Shown here piece after piece: positions 1 through 50,480 of a stretch of DNA of 64,000 nucleotides (position 1 is its first letter; every line of letters begins with the position of its first letter). The notes under the pieces are model-generated. The model was not told where the DNA came from and did no database searches. It was given only the letters and a program-made list of their open reading frames with translations. This DNA is from Oreocharis arfaki (Eukaryota; Chordata; Aves; Passeriformes; Paramythiidae): contig VZRR01010238.1 of the NCBI GenBank assembly GCA_013398015.1, positions 1,339,300-1,403,299 of the forward strand. The letters are read 5' to 3'. Position numbers and translations under genes: made by a program.

Positions 1-36005
<36,005 letters not shown>

Positions 36006-37340
36006 CTGCAGGAAAGCACAATGAACATCACAAAGGTTACTGCATTTCTCATCAGCACTAAGTACTGAAAACCATTATTCAAATTCCAACTTCCCAAATA
36101 TTTTTCTTTCGTTGAATTCTATTCCTCGATCCAGGCATTCTATAACAGCATACATAAACGGTGTCAGCTGACTTGCCTCTGCCCTGCTAAAGAATTGCAC
36201 TGCCCTCCAAAACTAGAAGGTAATTCCATGGGGTTTTGTGACCACCTACATACAGAATGGATTTCAGATGGCAGACATTTTTAAGTCTAGTAGAAAAAAA
36301 CCCCCAATTATTCCAACTGAGATGCAGCTATTGGAAGCTAAGGATGCAAAAATTACACTCCTACAGTGCAACTATTACCAGTGAGGATAATTACCATCAC
36401 CACAGAGAATTCCTCATCTTTAAAGCCAAAGCTGCACATATGCTGTTACTGGGAGGGAAGCTGTGAGCCTGCTGCAGTTAAGTATTCAGGGATGTTCTGC
36501 AAATTATGTACCCCAGCTTGTCGGCTGCGTGTCTTCCTAGTCCCTTCTGATCTGTTAGTCACCATGCTTAACTGACATCTAAATAGATACTCTCTCCCCT
36601 CACTCAGAGACTACTATTTCAGGATGCTACTAAAACATGTGACATTTCATGCTGTACCACTTGAAATCAAAATCTGTTTTTCCTTCCAGCTGATTTGAAC
36701 CGTAGCTTGGTTCCATGGATACACCCACAAACAGATTTAAATCCAGTCGACATCAAGGCTATTAATTCAGCTATAAATCTGCTCTCCAAACCCAAACCTA
36801 TTTTCTGTAGCCTGGCAGACAATGCTAATGGAATTCTGATCTCTTGCCTTTTTCTACTTAATTTTTGCTTACACACTACTGAAATTAGTGATGCTGGAGT
36901 TAGCACATTTAACACCGAGAAGTGATCAAGCATGCTGTCAAGGAAGATATGGCCAACAAAATGCCAATTCTGCAAATTCCCCTCATTCTTTAATACTACA
37001 ATTTGTAACAATGTGATTTAACTACACTGCTCTGGTGTACATTATACAAGATCAAGTCACATTCACCAGGATACAAGCAATTTATTATAAAGTATGTGCA
37101 TTTTTTTATTCTGCAAAAATTTTACAGATTAACTAAGAAAATTTAGGTACTCTGAACACTTCAGGTTCATTGGTATTTTGAAATAGGACACCAGCAACTT
37201 AGAGAGGGGCAACTTTTGAGTGTACCCAGTTCTGCAGGAGCAAATGACCCACACAACTGTACTAACACCAAGGGCTACAGCAGGCCTACAGCCTGGCTTC
37301 ATCTTGCCTTGACTGACACAAAAACCAAAGACCAACTGGT

Positions 37341-37494
37341 TTTTTACCTCAAGTTAAATTAACTTGCACTAAACTCTGCTGCTGCAGACAGCACAGGAGC
37401 TGTAGNATTTTTACTTCAAGTTAAATTAACTTGCACTGCTACTGCAGTAAGTAAGCAGTAAACACTGCTACTGCAGACAGCACAGGAGCTGTAG
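37341..37494. repeat. Imperfect two-copy tandem repeat with an unresolved base
   Basis: Copy 1 (37341-37405) and copy 2 (37408-37494) share tttttacYtcaagttaaatt and aactgcagacagcacaggag-type ends. Copy 2 has an extra 22-base block (37438-37459) rich in ctgcag/gcagt. The only N in the window (37406) sits at the junction. The core aagttaaattaactt is an odd-length palindrome. Confidence 0.85.
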
Positions 37495-39982
37495 GTTTTA
37501 TGTGTCTTTTCTCTTAAGTCTCCAGCCATTGCTACCCTGACACAGATCCATCACTGCCAACAGCAATGGCAAACTTGCAAACTTAAATCAAAAGAATGCT
37601 TTCAAATATAGTACAGCAGACGTAAGTATGTCTGAAAACACAATCTCAGCAATTTGCTTGAACATCCACAAGTGTACCTGAGCTTCAACAAAATAATAAC
37701 TTGAAACTAGCTTAGTTTGTGTGAATCTTGTCACTTTTCTATCTGTACAATGGAAGCAGTGATCTAGAAGCACTGAAAAAACAAAGAATCTTTTTTTTTT
37801 TCTAATTGTCATAGAACATGTGACTGAAAATATTAGTTGAAGACTGGGTTATTGGAGAAAACAGAAGTCCAATGGAGAAGCATAATTTCCTTCTGTGTAC
37901 TCATCAGCTACTTGTGATATTACACTTGGAAAAAGGAACTGGCAGGATGGACAAAAAGGTACAAGTATCAAAATAAATATGGATAATTAAGTTGTTCACA
38001 AAGCTACACAGAATGTGGTTTATTATCAGATAATAGAGTAAGCTACAGAAAACGTGTAAGAAATGAGACTGGGAAAACAATCAAACGTCCCTTTGGGAGC
38101 CATGGCATCAGACCCAGTGAGCTCAATGAGCACAAAGCTTGCAAAGCCACGGGATACATGGAAAATGTGCACACTGTCTGCAAAACAGCAGCTTTATGCA
38201 AGTCAGTGATTGTTGCTGACTGTGATTAAGCCACACACAGGACCAGGCCAAAGGGTTCTTCCCCAAAAGCACTGGCAGCCAGCAGGGAAACAAGAGGGGC
38301 AGTGCCAGAATGGCCCAGCTTCCCTGAGAGCAGCTCTGCCCTGAGCTCCTGCCCGCCTCTAATCACAGCAGCAATGAAATCTGAGAGCGTCAGGACCACA
38401 GACACACTGCAAACCGTGCAGAAAGGTTTAATAAAATGGCAGCAGCCTAAATACCCAATAAAACAATGGCATAGAAGACAGCTGAGAGCCGTGGCACTAC
38501 GAAGTTCCCAATAATATTGTAACTCAATTTAAATGGCAGTTTTGTAGTAGTTTGGAATTACTCTTTTCCCTTCAAAACACAGCTTTACATGCAAATGTGA
38601 AGAGAACCAGCAAATCACCACCAGATTATTGTCAGAGTTCTCCCTGGGATGTAGAAATCAGCCCAAACTTTAGTAGTGCCGGACCAGCCATGGTTAAGTT
38701 TTGCTCTCACTCTTCCTTCTCCAGGAGGGTAACACCAGTGGGATGGCCAGGTGCCGTGGCTACCACATCCTTGTCTGGGCAACAAAACAGGGAGTGTTTT
38801 GTCTTGAGTACACCACCCACCCCCAAGTTCTTGCCCTTCCAAGCATAAGCAATGACTATAGAGTCTAACCTGAATTTAGCTACTTCAGTCACTTCCAACT
38901 GGTACTATAACCATGTCCAGCTAACAACTAACTGGTTTTTATAGAGTTTTGAAATGAAAACCAAAAATTTTAAAAATCTTTCTATCATCAATCATCTGAA
39001 AAAACTCTACATCATAGCAATTATAAAAGCTATAAAAAATTATAAAATTTCATCTTTCTCCAGGCTGCATATTTTCCAAAGGTCAAGGCTATATGCTTAA
39101 AAATTACACGAATGATTTGTTCTTATTGCATATTTCTTGAGAACTTAAAAGCTTTTTTTTTAAACAAGAGCTTTCTATCATCAAGACAAAAATGCAGCAG
39201 TCTAATATGGAGACAATTTACACCTGAGCTCGTGACCTGCTTTGCAGGGTGCACTCTGGCTAATTCACTCAGCTGCTAATTGTCCTCTGCTGTCCAGCAC
39301 AACACACTTCTCCCTCTACTCCTCTCCAGAGGGCTCCTCCAGACACAGGCCAGGTCTCCTGACCTGCTTGTGTCCTTCTTTCCCAGAAGGTTCTTCAGAG
39401 CCAGCAGCACAAGGCTGGCGGAGCTGCCCCACACCCGATGTCGCAGCCAGGACTTGGTAACTCCAACAGAGCTCCCCTAGGGCATGGTCAGACACGGCCA
39501 AGGGAGCCCGAGGTCCAGCCCTGGGCCAAGCCATGCAGGTCAGATGTCAGCAGACAGTTAACGTGGCTTCTCTTAGGTTTTCTCAGTAAAGATGTGACCT
39601 AACTGTACAATAAGTAAGCAAATAAAAGTCTTTGTGTCAGCACTAACAATGCCTGAGCAGCTGGAAAAAGATGAGCTTGGCAGATTAGGAAAAATACAAA
39701 ACAAAACAAAAAACCAACCCCCAAACAAAAACACATCTCAACAGGCTGCTAAAAGCCACAGGAGTGGAAACACCAGTGTACAACAACCTGGCTGCCAGGC
39801 CTCCTCCGGGCTCCTCCCGAGCTTCCAACGCCAGCACCTGACGTTGCACAGGGAGCGGAGGCTGGACTGGCAAGGCTGCAATTAAAGGCGTGTACCACAC
39901 TGCTGTCAGCTGTTATTATTCATTTGGTTGCTGGTTTAGGCTCAAAATCAGATCTGCACTGCACTGACAAGAATAACATTCA

Positions 39983-40130
39983 CGAGTCACAAGACGAGCC
40001 CGTGAGCTCGGGGCCGGCTGCTCCCCAGCCGCAGCCTGCGGAGCGCGGGCACAGCTCCCCCCGGGCTGCAGGGCCCCCTCAGCAGCTCCGCGATCTCCAG
40101 CATCCGAACCGCCAGCACCCAGGAACCGGC
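39983..40130. promoter_or_regulatory. CpG-dense islet in intron 1 (possible promoter or enhancer)
   Basis: I count 15 CpG dinucleotides in 148 bases, the densest CpG stretch in the window. It is flanked on the left by a moderately CpG-rich shoulder from 39800. It carries short open frames on both strands but no match to the MYO1E start: no ATG directly followed by a GT donor was seen on the minus strand here. An alternative promoter or enhancer is possible. This is a composition-based inference. Confidence 0.3.
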
Positions 40131-40946
40131 ACAATCCATTCTGCTCTCACTGTGCATGTCCCTTAACACCCACTCATTACAGATTAACACAACTGCTACA
40201 TTAATACCAAGAAGGGGGATGCAAAATATATTCTATGTACTAAATACTGTCTATGCTGTCTGTACTACTTTTGGTACTGGCAGTACAATATGGTTAAAGC
40301 AGATCACTGTTTTGTTTGGAATTAATGATAAGTATGGATAAGGCATTTATTCACAGAATTTCTTTTCGCTGCCCTCGACCTTCTGTTACAGTAGCAACTG
40401 CTAGTTTCTTATTTTTACCTCTATTATTGTTTGTATATTTTTACATTATCCTAAGCAACACGTATTTGATGTGGCTATAAAAAGATTGAGTCATGCTGTG
40501 TCACAACATGGGTTTTCCTTTAATTGGAAAAAAAAAGCAAATATTTTTGTATTTCAAGCTGTTTAAAAATAGTACATCTAAAAATAAAGCACTAAAAACA
40601 AGGGATCAGTATATTCTGCCCCTGAGAACCTTGCTACTCTTTGTCCACCAGAACTCTCGCTAAACTACAACCACCTACATGCCATCAATAATCATTCTTC
40701 ATTCCCACTAAGGAAAAAATTGCTACTCTGAATCTCTGACGGCTTTTCTCGGTAGCAAGCCTCAATGTCCCATCACAGTGCAGGAGGGATTTTCAGCCTC
40801 CATGAGGGAGTAGGAGTGTCAAGCGATCACAAGCATGACCTCTTCTTCCCCTTTTCAACTAACACAGTACTACTGCACGAGTTTCTTGTAGTCCTGGAGC
40901 ATGTGCCGACCTCCTCAGCTCAGCATTATGAGTACAACAGTAAATG

Positions 40947-40959
40947 ACACACACACACA
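40947..40959. repeat. Short (AC)n run
   Basis: Thirteen bases of perfect AC alternation, a minor microsatellite in intron 1. Confidence 0.6.
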
Positions 40960-42831
40960 TTAGCCAGAGATGTTCCAAACCTGACAAAGCTGCACACCAT
41001 TTACTTTAGACCTGACATCAGTGCTTCTGCAAACGGAGGCCTATCACCAGTCTCATACACACATGATTTGTATGGGTTTTCCAGCTAACAGGAAAATAAA
41101 CCCACAGCTTACTGCAATGGTATCATCTGTCAAAACCGGCAAACTTTTATAAGCCACTTAGAGGAATCTTTCACATATTTCTAAAAAGTGAAAGGGTCTG
41201 CTGTTCTCAGAGAATATTGCGAAAATACTTAATCTGAATTTTAGTCCTTTACTGGGATAATCTAACAGCAAAGCTATAGTGAACAAATGTGCTCCAAAAT
41301 AGCTCTTGTATATCTTATGTTAGAAAAAATACATATTGGCTGCAATGATGTGGCCGTATTTCAGAAAGGAAATTAAAGGAAGACAGAAGAGGCAGCAAGA
41401 CTGACAAAGATAAAAGGCCATTTATTTAAATTTAACATGAGGGAAATATTAAGGGAGGCAAAAAGCAATGCTTAAAGATTTGAGGAAATAACAAAGCAAA
41501 AATACTGAGCATCCAAGCAGCAGGATAGACGTCCTATACAGCGAACTAAAAAACCCAAACATTTATTAAGGAATGGAAACTACTAGCAGATTAATACCCA
41601 AAAAAACACAGCTTGGGAAATAAAATACTGAAAAAAAAAATCCTGGGGGGAAAACTCATCAGTTCCCACTGTTTGCTCTCATACAGGGGTGGATTCAGCC
41701 CAACATGACCTGAAGGAATGACTCCAGAGCTGGTTACAGGCTGCAGGAGATCCCAGTGGTCAAACACCTGCTCCCGTCAGCTCCTGTGCAGGTGCTGCTG
41801 CCCCAGCAGGGCCTGGACCCAGGGCAGCTCCCCACCATCACCTCCTGCTCTGGGCTCTGGAACCAGGGAGCACCCAGGCTCTACCTCCCTGCAGCCAGGG
41901 CCGGGATGAGGAGCAGAGACAGCAACCAGAGCCTGCTCACCCGGACAGCAAATGTATGCTCTAACACAAGATGAGTTAGAAGAACATGAGAGTCTACAGG
42001 ATTTACACATCATGCTCATTTTCACGAGTCAGAAATGACGTTGGCATTCTTCTAAGATAATCAACAGGACAGCACCAAAATAAAAGCTACTTCAGTGTTT
42101 GACCACAAGGCTCATCTCTTGCATCAGTATTACTAAAATTATCACTAAAAGGATCACTATAAGTTTTTGTTATGTTTTTATTATATTTTTATGAAAGCTT
42201 ATTTTTAAAAAGGCACAGACACACGACAGACCGAAATAAGATCAGGAATGAGCTCAAGAACGGATCATGCTTAAGGAACGTGCCTAAGATTTTGAAACAA
42301 GTTAGAGAGACCCTAGGCAGATAGTGGGAAGTAGCTAATGAACTGTAAACTCCTATTTGCTTATCCCACAGCTTGTTGGGTGGCTTTATCCTGATGTTCC
42401 AAGAAATAATTTTCCTTAGGAAACGCAATAGTGTTAACTACTTAATATGGCTGACTTGCTCTTAGACATTTACTGTCTTACTTTACTTCTTGAATAGTCT
42501 CCAGAGCTGTTCTAAGCCTGACTTGTTCCTTGTGGCACAAGCAGCAACATTTCCTGGGACTGGTGGATCAGTACAGGCCCCGGCTGCCTTGCAATAGCAA
42601 CTTTTAGTCAATGTATGTGTGTATGTACACCACCATCCCCTCTGTATGGCAGTCATTGCACTGAGCAGCACTCATGTACACTAACTCTTCATCTGTGAAT
42701 TGTATACGCAGTTTACATCTGTATAAACCTACCATGCAATTTAAGAAATGGAAGAGAAAAATTACAACAAACATTTTCATCTTGGCCGTGTCAATCCTGA
42801 AAGCGTAATAAAGATTTTATGTGTGTCACTC

Positions 42832-42892
42832 TTCTCCATTAAAAGCAGGTTTCAAAATTAAAAGGGGTTTCTCCATTAAAAAGGGTTTAAGC
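42832..42892. repeat. Short direct repeat
   Basis: ttctccattaaaagcaggttt at 42832 recurs 37 bases on as ttctccattaaaaagggttt at 42869, with the intervening bases also A-rich and similar. A minor local duplication. Confidence 0.6.
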
Positions 42893-45800
42893 AATTATAC
42901 ACCTTACACATAGTATTATTATGGTCTTTAATTGAAAAAAGTAGTTTGAAAACTCCATCAGTAGATTCAGACAACATGCCACCGCCTCTGCTGTAACAGA
43001 GGACTGAGATTATTTCTCCTTGATCATCCTGAAAGTAAATAATAAACTGAAGTCCACTGGGAGCTTACCATGTGCTCTCCCAAGGGAGGAGTCTCAGAGC
43101 AGTGTGACTCAGAGGCTCCACGCGTGGGACCAGCACCTCAGCACGTGCTGGAGCAGGGAGCATGTGGATGCTGGGGTTCCTGCCACTGTGTTGGTGCCAG
43201 TGGAAAAGTTCAGAGAAAGTAAAACCCCTGGCACATTACAAAAATACCATCCCAGCCATGTCCTGTTCTAGCTGATGTCAACGCTCACTGCCCTGCCCCA
43301 TCTCCCAGCTTTGGGAACCTCAGGCTTTAGCATCAAGCTTCAGACCATCAGGCCACAACCACGGCAGTGAATTCCTTTCGGCTCCATCACTGCCCTCTTC
43401 GTACTGCCGCAGCTGTTCCTTTTCCCCTTCTCCTGACCCTTTTGTTCCCGGTAAATGAAGGCATTTGTTTCCTCATCAGACTGATACCGCGGGACATTAC
43501 CCTGAGAGTTGAAGGCCAAAGTGTGCCCCCGGCAGTATCCCCAGCTGACAATCTGTGACACAGGGTTTTACTGGGAAACGCCTGGTTACTCCTGGAGCCT
43601 CCAGTGACAATTCCGGGATGGCTGTTCCCATCAGCAGGCTAAAGGCCGTCCTTTCTGCAGTTCACCGGGGTATCTGGCAACAGCAGTTAAGGGGCTGCTC
43701 AGCCCAGACTCTCCACGCCCCCCTTCCCTGTACCACAATGCTCTCTTTCCAGAAAATAGAGTGGGGCAATACAGCATCAAGGAAAGAAAAATAATTATAT
43801 TAGCCTTATTCTTTAGCTGCAGGTTTTGCTTTTTTTTAATCTATGCAGAATACAAAATTAAGAGCATGGCGATATTTCTGAATTATTTAGCATTCCAATT
43901 GATAACTCAACAAGACAATACTGAAGGATGAAAGGATAAACACATTTTTGCAAGTATTAAAAGGTGGAGAAATCACTTTATAATTTGTAGGATTTGCAGG
44001 GAATAAAACAGCTCCTGTTAAAACACCACTTAGACAGTACTCCACTGTAGCTGAAGAATACCAGTTACATCATTTACTCTCCATTTCCATTGATGTCACA
44101 GCACCTTCAAACGACTGAAAAAATCTCATTCCCAATAACAAACGTTTACATAACAAATTCAACGCTTAAATATAAGCAGGAAGATACTGTAAACTCCAAA
44201 AGAAATACTTAGTAGTATTTTTAGTTACACTTCTCAATAAAATTACTGAACATCTACATTTTGATGGGTATATTTGTCCTCACCAATTACTAATGGATTG
44301 TAAGAATACAAAGGTTGGGCAGATTACAGACCTTATTTTAATACTGCTTAACCAAGCAGTGTAACCAAGAATATCAAACAAGATGTTTTTATGCCAACAG
44401 TTTGATCTAGTTGAGTAACAGTATGTAGCAATTCCACAAAAATTGAAAGACTAATTTCCAAAATAAGCATTAGCTAAAACATCCCCCTGAATTACAACTA
44501 AATTTAAAATAATTTCTAAAAACGACAGCTGAGTCTCTTTTGGGTTTTTTTTTTTAAATTTTTTCCTTTTAAAGACAGCCATTCTGTGAACTTATTTACA
44601 AACCAGAGGGAACATAGATCTTTTTTTCCAAGTGGAGACTCTCATGTAGTCACATGCCTGTGGCAGTTCAGGCTGAAGAAAAACACTCTTTCTTGCAACA
44701 GGCATGATGAAATTGCAAAAGCTGCAACACAGCAGGAAACTGTGGCCAAGACTGGTTTTTCAACAGCATGTACCAAAAAGCACCTTTGTGCTGACATCAC
44801 AAAACTTTATTAGTGCAACACACTGCTCAGAGTTATAACATTTAACTGTTCTGATACCAAAAAAAGATATACAGTCAACTGCTCATTTCCTAACCTGGGC
44901 ATTAGCGTGGTCATCGGTTTCAAGTTCACCCATTTTCGAGGTATTTGCTTTGATCTTCCCTCCTGTATGCATAGTTTCAATTGGGATAAGTGGCGCAGTA
45001 CAAGACAATCACAGCTCTGTGTACCAGGGTGGAGCCTGTGATAAAGAGCTTATCTGCCGCAGACCGGCTTGCAGAATTCCAACGTATACTGTTAGGTTTA
45101 CACTGGACTTTCCCAAGTAGGTGGCTTCACGGATGTCTAGTTCCATGTTTGATTAGAGCTGAGTAATCTGTTCTTGGACTGTGCCCAGATGTAGGGCCCA
45201 GGGGAGTGTGTTCCTGTACTGGGGGGGCCACCTGGACAAGGAGAGCTCCGGGAAGCGCAGTCCAGTGGCGCCGGACAGCTGTGGCACTGAGAGGTGGGAT
45301 GTGCAGGGAAGAGCTGAGAGGCTTTTCCTGCTCTCTCAGGAGTGCTCCCCACACACCAATATCCCCACTGCAGAGGAGCTGTCAACTCCTCTCGCTGGTG
45401 ACAGTGGCTGGAGGAGTGTGTTTGGGGGGTCAGGAGGAATTCCACACTGGGGGAGGTTCTGATGCAAAAATTGCTTTCTCTGTTTATTTTAATTTCAGAG
45501 TGCTGAGTAAAAGGAGTAAAAGCTCCAGGACTGCAGCAGCTTCCTGTTTACCTCTGGCAGCACTGACTGGGAGCAGCAGGGAAAGGCTCAGGGAGTGGTG
45601 CTCACTCACCTACAGCAGAGCCCTCACCGGGGTGGTAACACGCGGGTGGCTCAACATGAGTCCTTTTCATGAGCTGCCATGTTTTGATACTCGTGCAAAG
45701 CTCAGATTTTACTTCAGACACTGTGGGAAATAAGACTATTTGATATGCTGACTAAACCTTTAATTTAACTCCTTAAAAGAATCCAAGCACAATATTTATT

Positions 45801-48800
45801 TCAGATACAAACTTTTCCTTGGTTAATTATTACATAAATGCAAACAAGAATTTGTTTGAGCATTCCACCTCAGGAATAAGTCACACATCTTTCCAATGGA
45901 CCAAATTTACAAGTTTACTTCAACTCTCAAAAAGTTAATCAAAAAATCAACAGGAAGCAAAAATCTTGGGAGAAGCAGTAAACATCAGACCCAACAAATC
46001 TCACACACTGTGCTGAAGACTTAAGCAGATACCAATCCACTTTCTCTGCAGTACATTATCCTCTGCCAGGAGACAAGCTCATGCACAGCTTCATTCATCC
46101 TTTGTCAGGGCTTTGTTTTTACTTTAATCAATAATTACATTATGCCAAGGCAAGCAGGTCACATTGAGTGTATGATGTCCATAACAGACAGATTCTCGAA
46201 ACCAGATTATCTTCCACATGCACATTATTCATAAAGCTAATATTTGTCGTTTCACTAATTTTCTAAAGCAGCTTTGGCTATTCAGTCCAGGGCAGCTTTG
46301 AGAAGAAATACATTAAAAAAGAAATACATGTTCAGCATGTAACACTCTGGTTGTATAGAATATCTGGCTTATTGTCATTTAATGATTATGCTAGTTTATT
46401 TCACTTGCTTTTATTACAATAACTTGCAAGTCCTTATAACAGGAATGCTGTCCTTTCCATATTTTTTTGATTAACCCAGCTTGCTTAAGATTTCATAGAG
46501 TTGTCTAAACTTTTCCCTCTAAAATTCTTAGCTTCAAATTATTTACTCTAATTTGTATTAAGTTCGTATCCTGGCTCTGTAGACTTTCATATTTCCATAA
46601 TAATTCACAAGTCATCCAAGAAAATTAAACTAAAAATTAATATACATGAACTCCTCTAGCTCACTGCACTCTGTCAGTGAAGCTGATATCCCAGAAAGGT
46701 GGAAGCATATTGCAAATACAAAGCATTCATTCCACTCTACTGAACACCATGGTTATTAATGGAAATATGTAAAAAGTTTCTGGCCCAGCATTTTTTAATA
46801 GAAGCATCAACAGCTAGGAGACCAGGCCTTCAAGGTTATTTATTATCTGGGCTGTGTATTACCAATGCATGTGTATGATCTCTGCATGCTCAGGATTCTT
46901 CTTTCATTAACTCTGGGCAGAAGTTCACTTAATAGCTACAGTGATAGTTCCTATTAGTCTATGAAGGAGATTTTAACACAGAAACTGCTATTTTCCTTTT
47001 TTTTTTTTAAAGCATGTGAGACTGTTTAATATTAATATTTACCATTCAAATTATTACTGAACCACGAAAGCTAACTGAAAATTTGGACATCTAGCTATCT
47101 TCATAACTCTAGGCTTTTACCAGATGTGTGAACAAACACATTATTTGCAAACTACCCTTCTTCCTCCGTTTGCTATGAGAAACTGATGCTATCAGTATCA
47201 GATTCAGTCTCACAGATGTTGTATTGGCATAATTACGCCCTGAGCACAGATGCCAGCCAAAGAAGCTGTTTCACAAAACCTGTAACTTTATCACCGACTT
47301 GGCAGTATTATGGAAAAGACCAAATTTAAATGTCTTTTAGACCTCGCAATTCAGCATCAGCATAATAAATATACATGAGATTCCAACAATTTCTGTTAAA
47401 GGGGAAACCAAGTAAAAAGCCAAGTGTCAGCTTTGAGGAGAAACTGCTTCAGACCACTGCAGATTAACACCCTAGTTTTATTTAAAAGAACCTCCGTACT
47501 GGTGCAGTGTGATGCTGCATTTTCTTTTCCCTTTAATTTCCCATTTCTATGTCTTTAGCAGAATGCTAAACTTCATAATGAAAACCCAGAACAGGTGAAA
47601 TTCAAGCTAAATCACAAGGTTTCAAAATTGGGGTAATTGAGAAAAATAATTTAAGTCTCAGATACTGAACTGTGGCCAAAGACTTTGGCTTGCAGCACTT
47701 TTACACAACCCCACAAACTTAAATGTTTGTGATTGTACCTTGCTTTCAACTTCTAGACTCATTCAATTTCAGACCTCTGACTCAAACCCACATAAACCGA
47801 AACAATATTGAATTTAAAATATAAACTAAAATCAGCTGAATTACTTTTTCATCTAAGCATACTATTCTGATTCAGACAAGACAACCATACTGTCTTGTCC
47901 CCTCCACCCCAAACAACCCGGACACAAAGAGTTGCTCAGATTATCAAAATCCTTCAGCTTTTGGCTGCTGCAATTCAGACTGGTGAAGCCCATAGAGCAG
48001 CTTTACCTTTTCCCACATTCCATGTTAGGTGCAAGACTTGTGTTTCTCTAAAAATAAAATTTTGGTTTACAAATTTGCACTTGAGTAGCTTTTCCCTAAG
48101 CTTACATGACAGCTTGATAAACAACATACTCCTTCTGACCCCGTCAGGACCACAGGAGCAGCTCAAAGTCTTTCAACCATACTATAAATGCTGCCTTTGT
48201 GGCTCCATCTTGCCTCACAGAAATACAATTTAGAGTGATGTGCTAAAAATGCAAGCCAAATGCAATACCCGTGGCTGTGCCTTTAGGCTGTACCACATAA
48301 GGGTGCAATGCTGCCACACAGCCCTGGCTGAGCACCATGGCTGTGAGTGAGGCACACAGGGGGACACACACATTCCATGAACAGGTACCCACTGCCGTTC
48401 AACTTCGCCTCATTTCTAACTACTCTGCAATGGATTCTCATTAGCTCTGACAAATCCTTCCAGTAGTTTCCTTCCAAACTAGTTCCTTGGCCTTCCTCAC
48501 ACCTGACCTAGAAACATTGAGGCACTCCTAAGTCAGAATGAGAACCAGAAGGGAAAAAAAAGTGTTGGGAGCATTCCAAGAGCAATACCAAAACCAACTT
48601 CTTAAAAAATACTGACACTTTTTACAGGCTTCCCCAATGCTGACTAAGGGCTCAACATGCTGTATTAGCATTTGGATAATCCCAAACCTGCAGATACATT
48701 TCCAGGGCTTTTACTGGAGTTGCTGAAAGGAACCAAGAGTTTTGTTTCATTTTCAAGTTGTCCGAGATGAATCTCTTTTTCTGCTACTACACAGCTGCCT

Positions 48801-50480
48801 GGGTTTGTCCCTTTTACCTGTGAGCTCTATTCATTCCTGTCTCAGCTGGCCTTTGGTTTCTGAAGCACTGGATATGCAGCACTCAGGGGTTCCCGAGCAT
48901 GATCCACAACAGGCAGCTCCCTGACTTGGATTCAGGCATCCCTCACGAAGCAGTGCTGAGGCTCAGCAGGGCACCAGTCTTTACATAAACATAGCTAAGG
49001 TTTTGCCGAATGTAATTAACCAGAGGATAATTCTGAATAAAGGAATGTGGTAAAGTCTTTTTTAAATAAACAGCTTGAGGTCCCTTGGGACATAAACAGT
49101 GTGTAAACAAAGTTCATTGTGAATTATTCAACATCTAAAATACTGGAACTCATTAAGGTTTTCAAAACCAAAATTTTTTCTAATTATGAACACACAATTA
49201 AGAAAGAACAAAGAATCATGAAATACCCACATATCTGTAATAACTTGCCAGTTTTATTTACACCTAGTAAGGCTTTGTTGAAAAGAAAACCATTCACTTC
49301 TGCAAAAAGTATTTAGGCCAACTATGACTGTTTGTCCCTGCAGGACTGCATGGAAAGACAATTTTGAGGCAGCCTGTTTTTACAGATAATGTCCTCTTTT
49401 AAAAATAATTTTTTTTAAAAAAGGACACAATCCACACATCTTAAGTTTTCCTCCTTGTCTGCACATTTCAGATGACTAATTGAAACCTTATTTTACACAT
49501 TCCATCTAATCTGTCCCACTGAAATGAAGGACAATTTGTTCCACTCCTTATAGAGCTGGATCTTCAAATATCCTCCAAGGTAACTTTGCACAAACACAGA
49601 CAAAAGAATATCAACAAAACTAAGTCAAATAAGACCAAATCCAACAAGACCAGAGTAACTCATTACACTGATTTTTTTTTTAAACAAGCAAAGTATGAAG
49701 GCTGCTAGCAACTAAACCAATCTGCAAATCTTTGCTATGTTGCCATTGAGAATACAATTTTTAGTATTTCAAACTCACTCCTTTTAAATACACCCAATTA
49801 ATGAAAGCTATCAGAATCACCTACGTTAAGGAAAACCTCACATTTTTTTCAAAATAAAAAAGAACACAGCAGCAGGAACTGTTCTTAAGTAAAACTTCTA
49901 AATTGTTTACACGCAACAAAAAATGCCCCTGCTGTAGGTCCTGCTGCATTTAAATGCAGAAACATAACCCAAAGCCTGCATGCACTGGACTGCCTCGTCT
50001 AGTTCAGCTTTTTAATAGGCAGATGAATAACCCCGCTTCACAGTCTCCTATTAAGTTTTTATATGCAGTACTGTAAGACCTTATTCTCATATTTCAGATG
50101 TCTATTGATTTCATTTCAATCTAACTTACTGAAAGACTGTTTGGTTTTAAAACACAACATTTTCTCACATTAGTGAAGCATTCAGAAGCAGCTGCAGACC
50201 AGAAGTGAAGTTAGGTAAAAGCTCACAAGCCACGTCATCTCCTACTGCTTCAATCCTGCCAGGTGTAGCACCACTGTTGGTAAGTGGGGCCCACCGCGGT
50301 CACCTGAGGACACCATGCCCTACAGGACTTCAAGCATATGCTGGAAAAGGGAGTAAAAGCACAAGGCATGGAATGCTTTAGTCCTTTCAGCAAATCAGGT
50401 GGGATTTGAAACTCTGAGATTGGTCATTTATCAACACAGGTTTGGGATTCTCACCCCCATTCTCTAAACCTCTGCTAAAG

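Noticed and set aside
45206..45733. Longest open frame in the window (175 codons, plus strand)
   Set aside because: It lies in GC-rich DNA where stops are rare, has overlapping open frames on the other strand, low-complexity composition and no recognisable domain.
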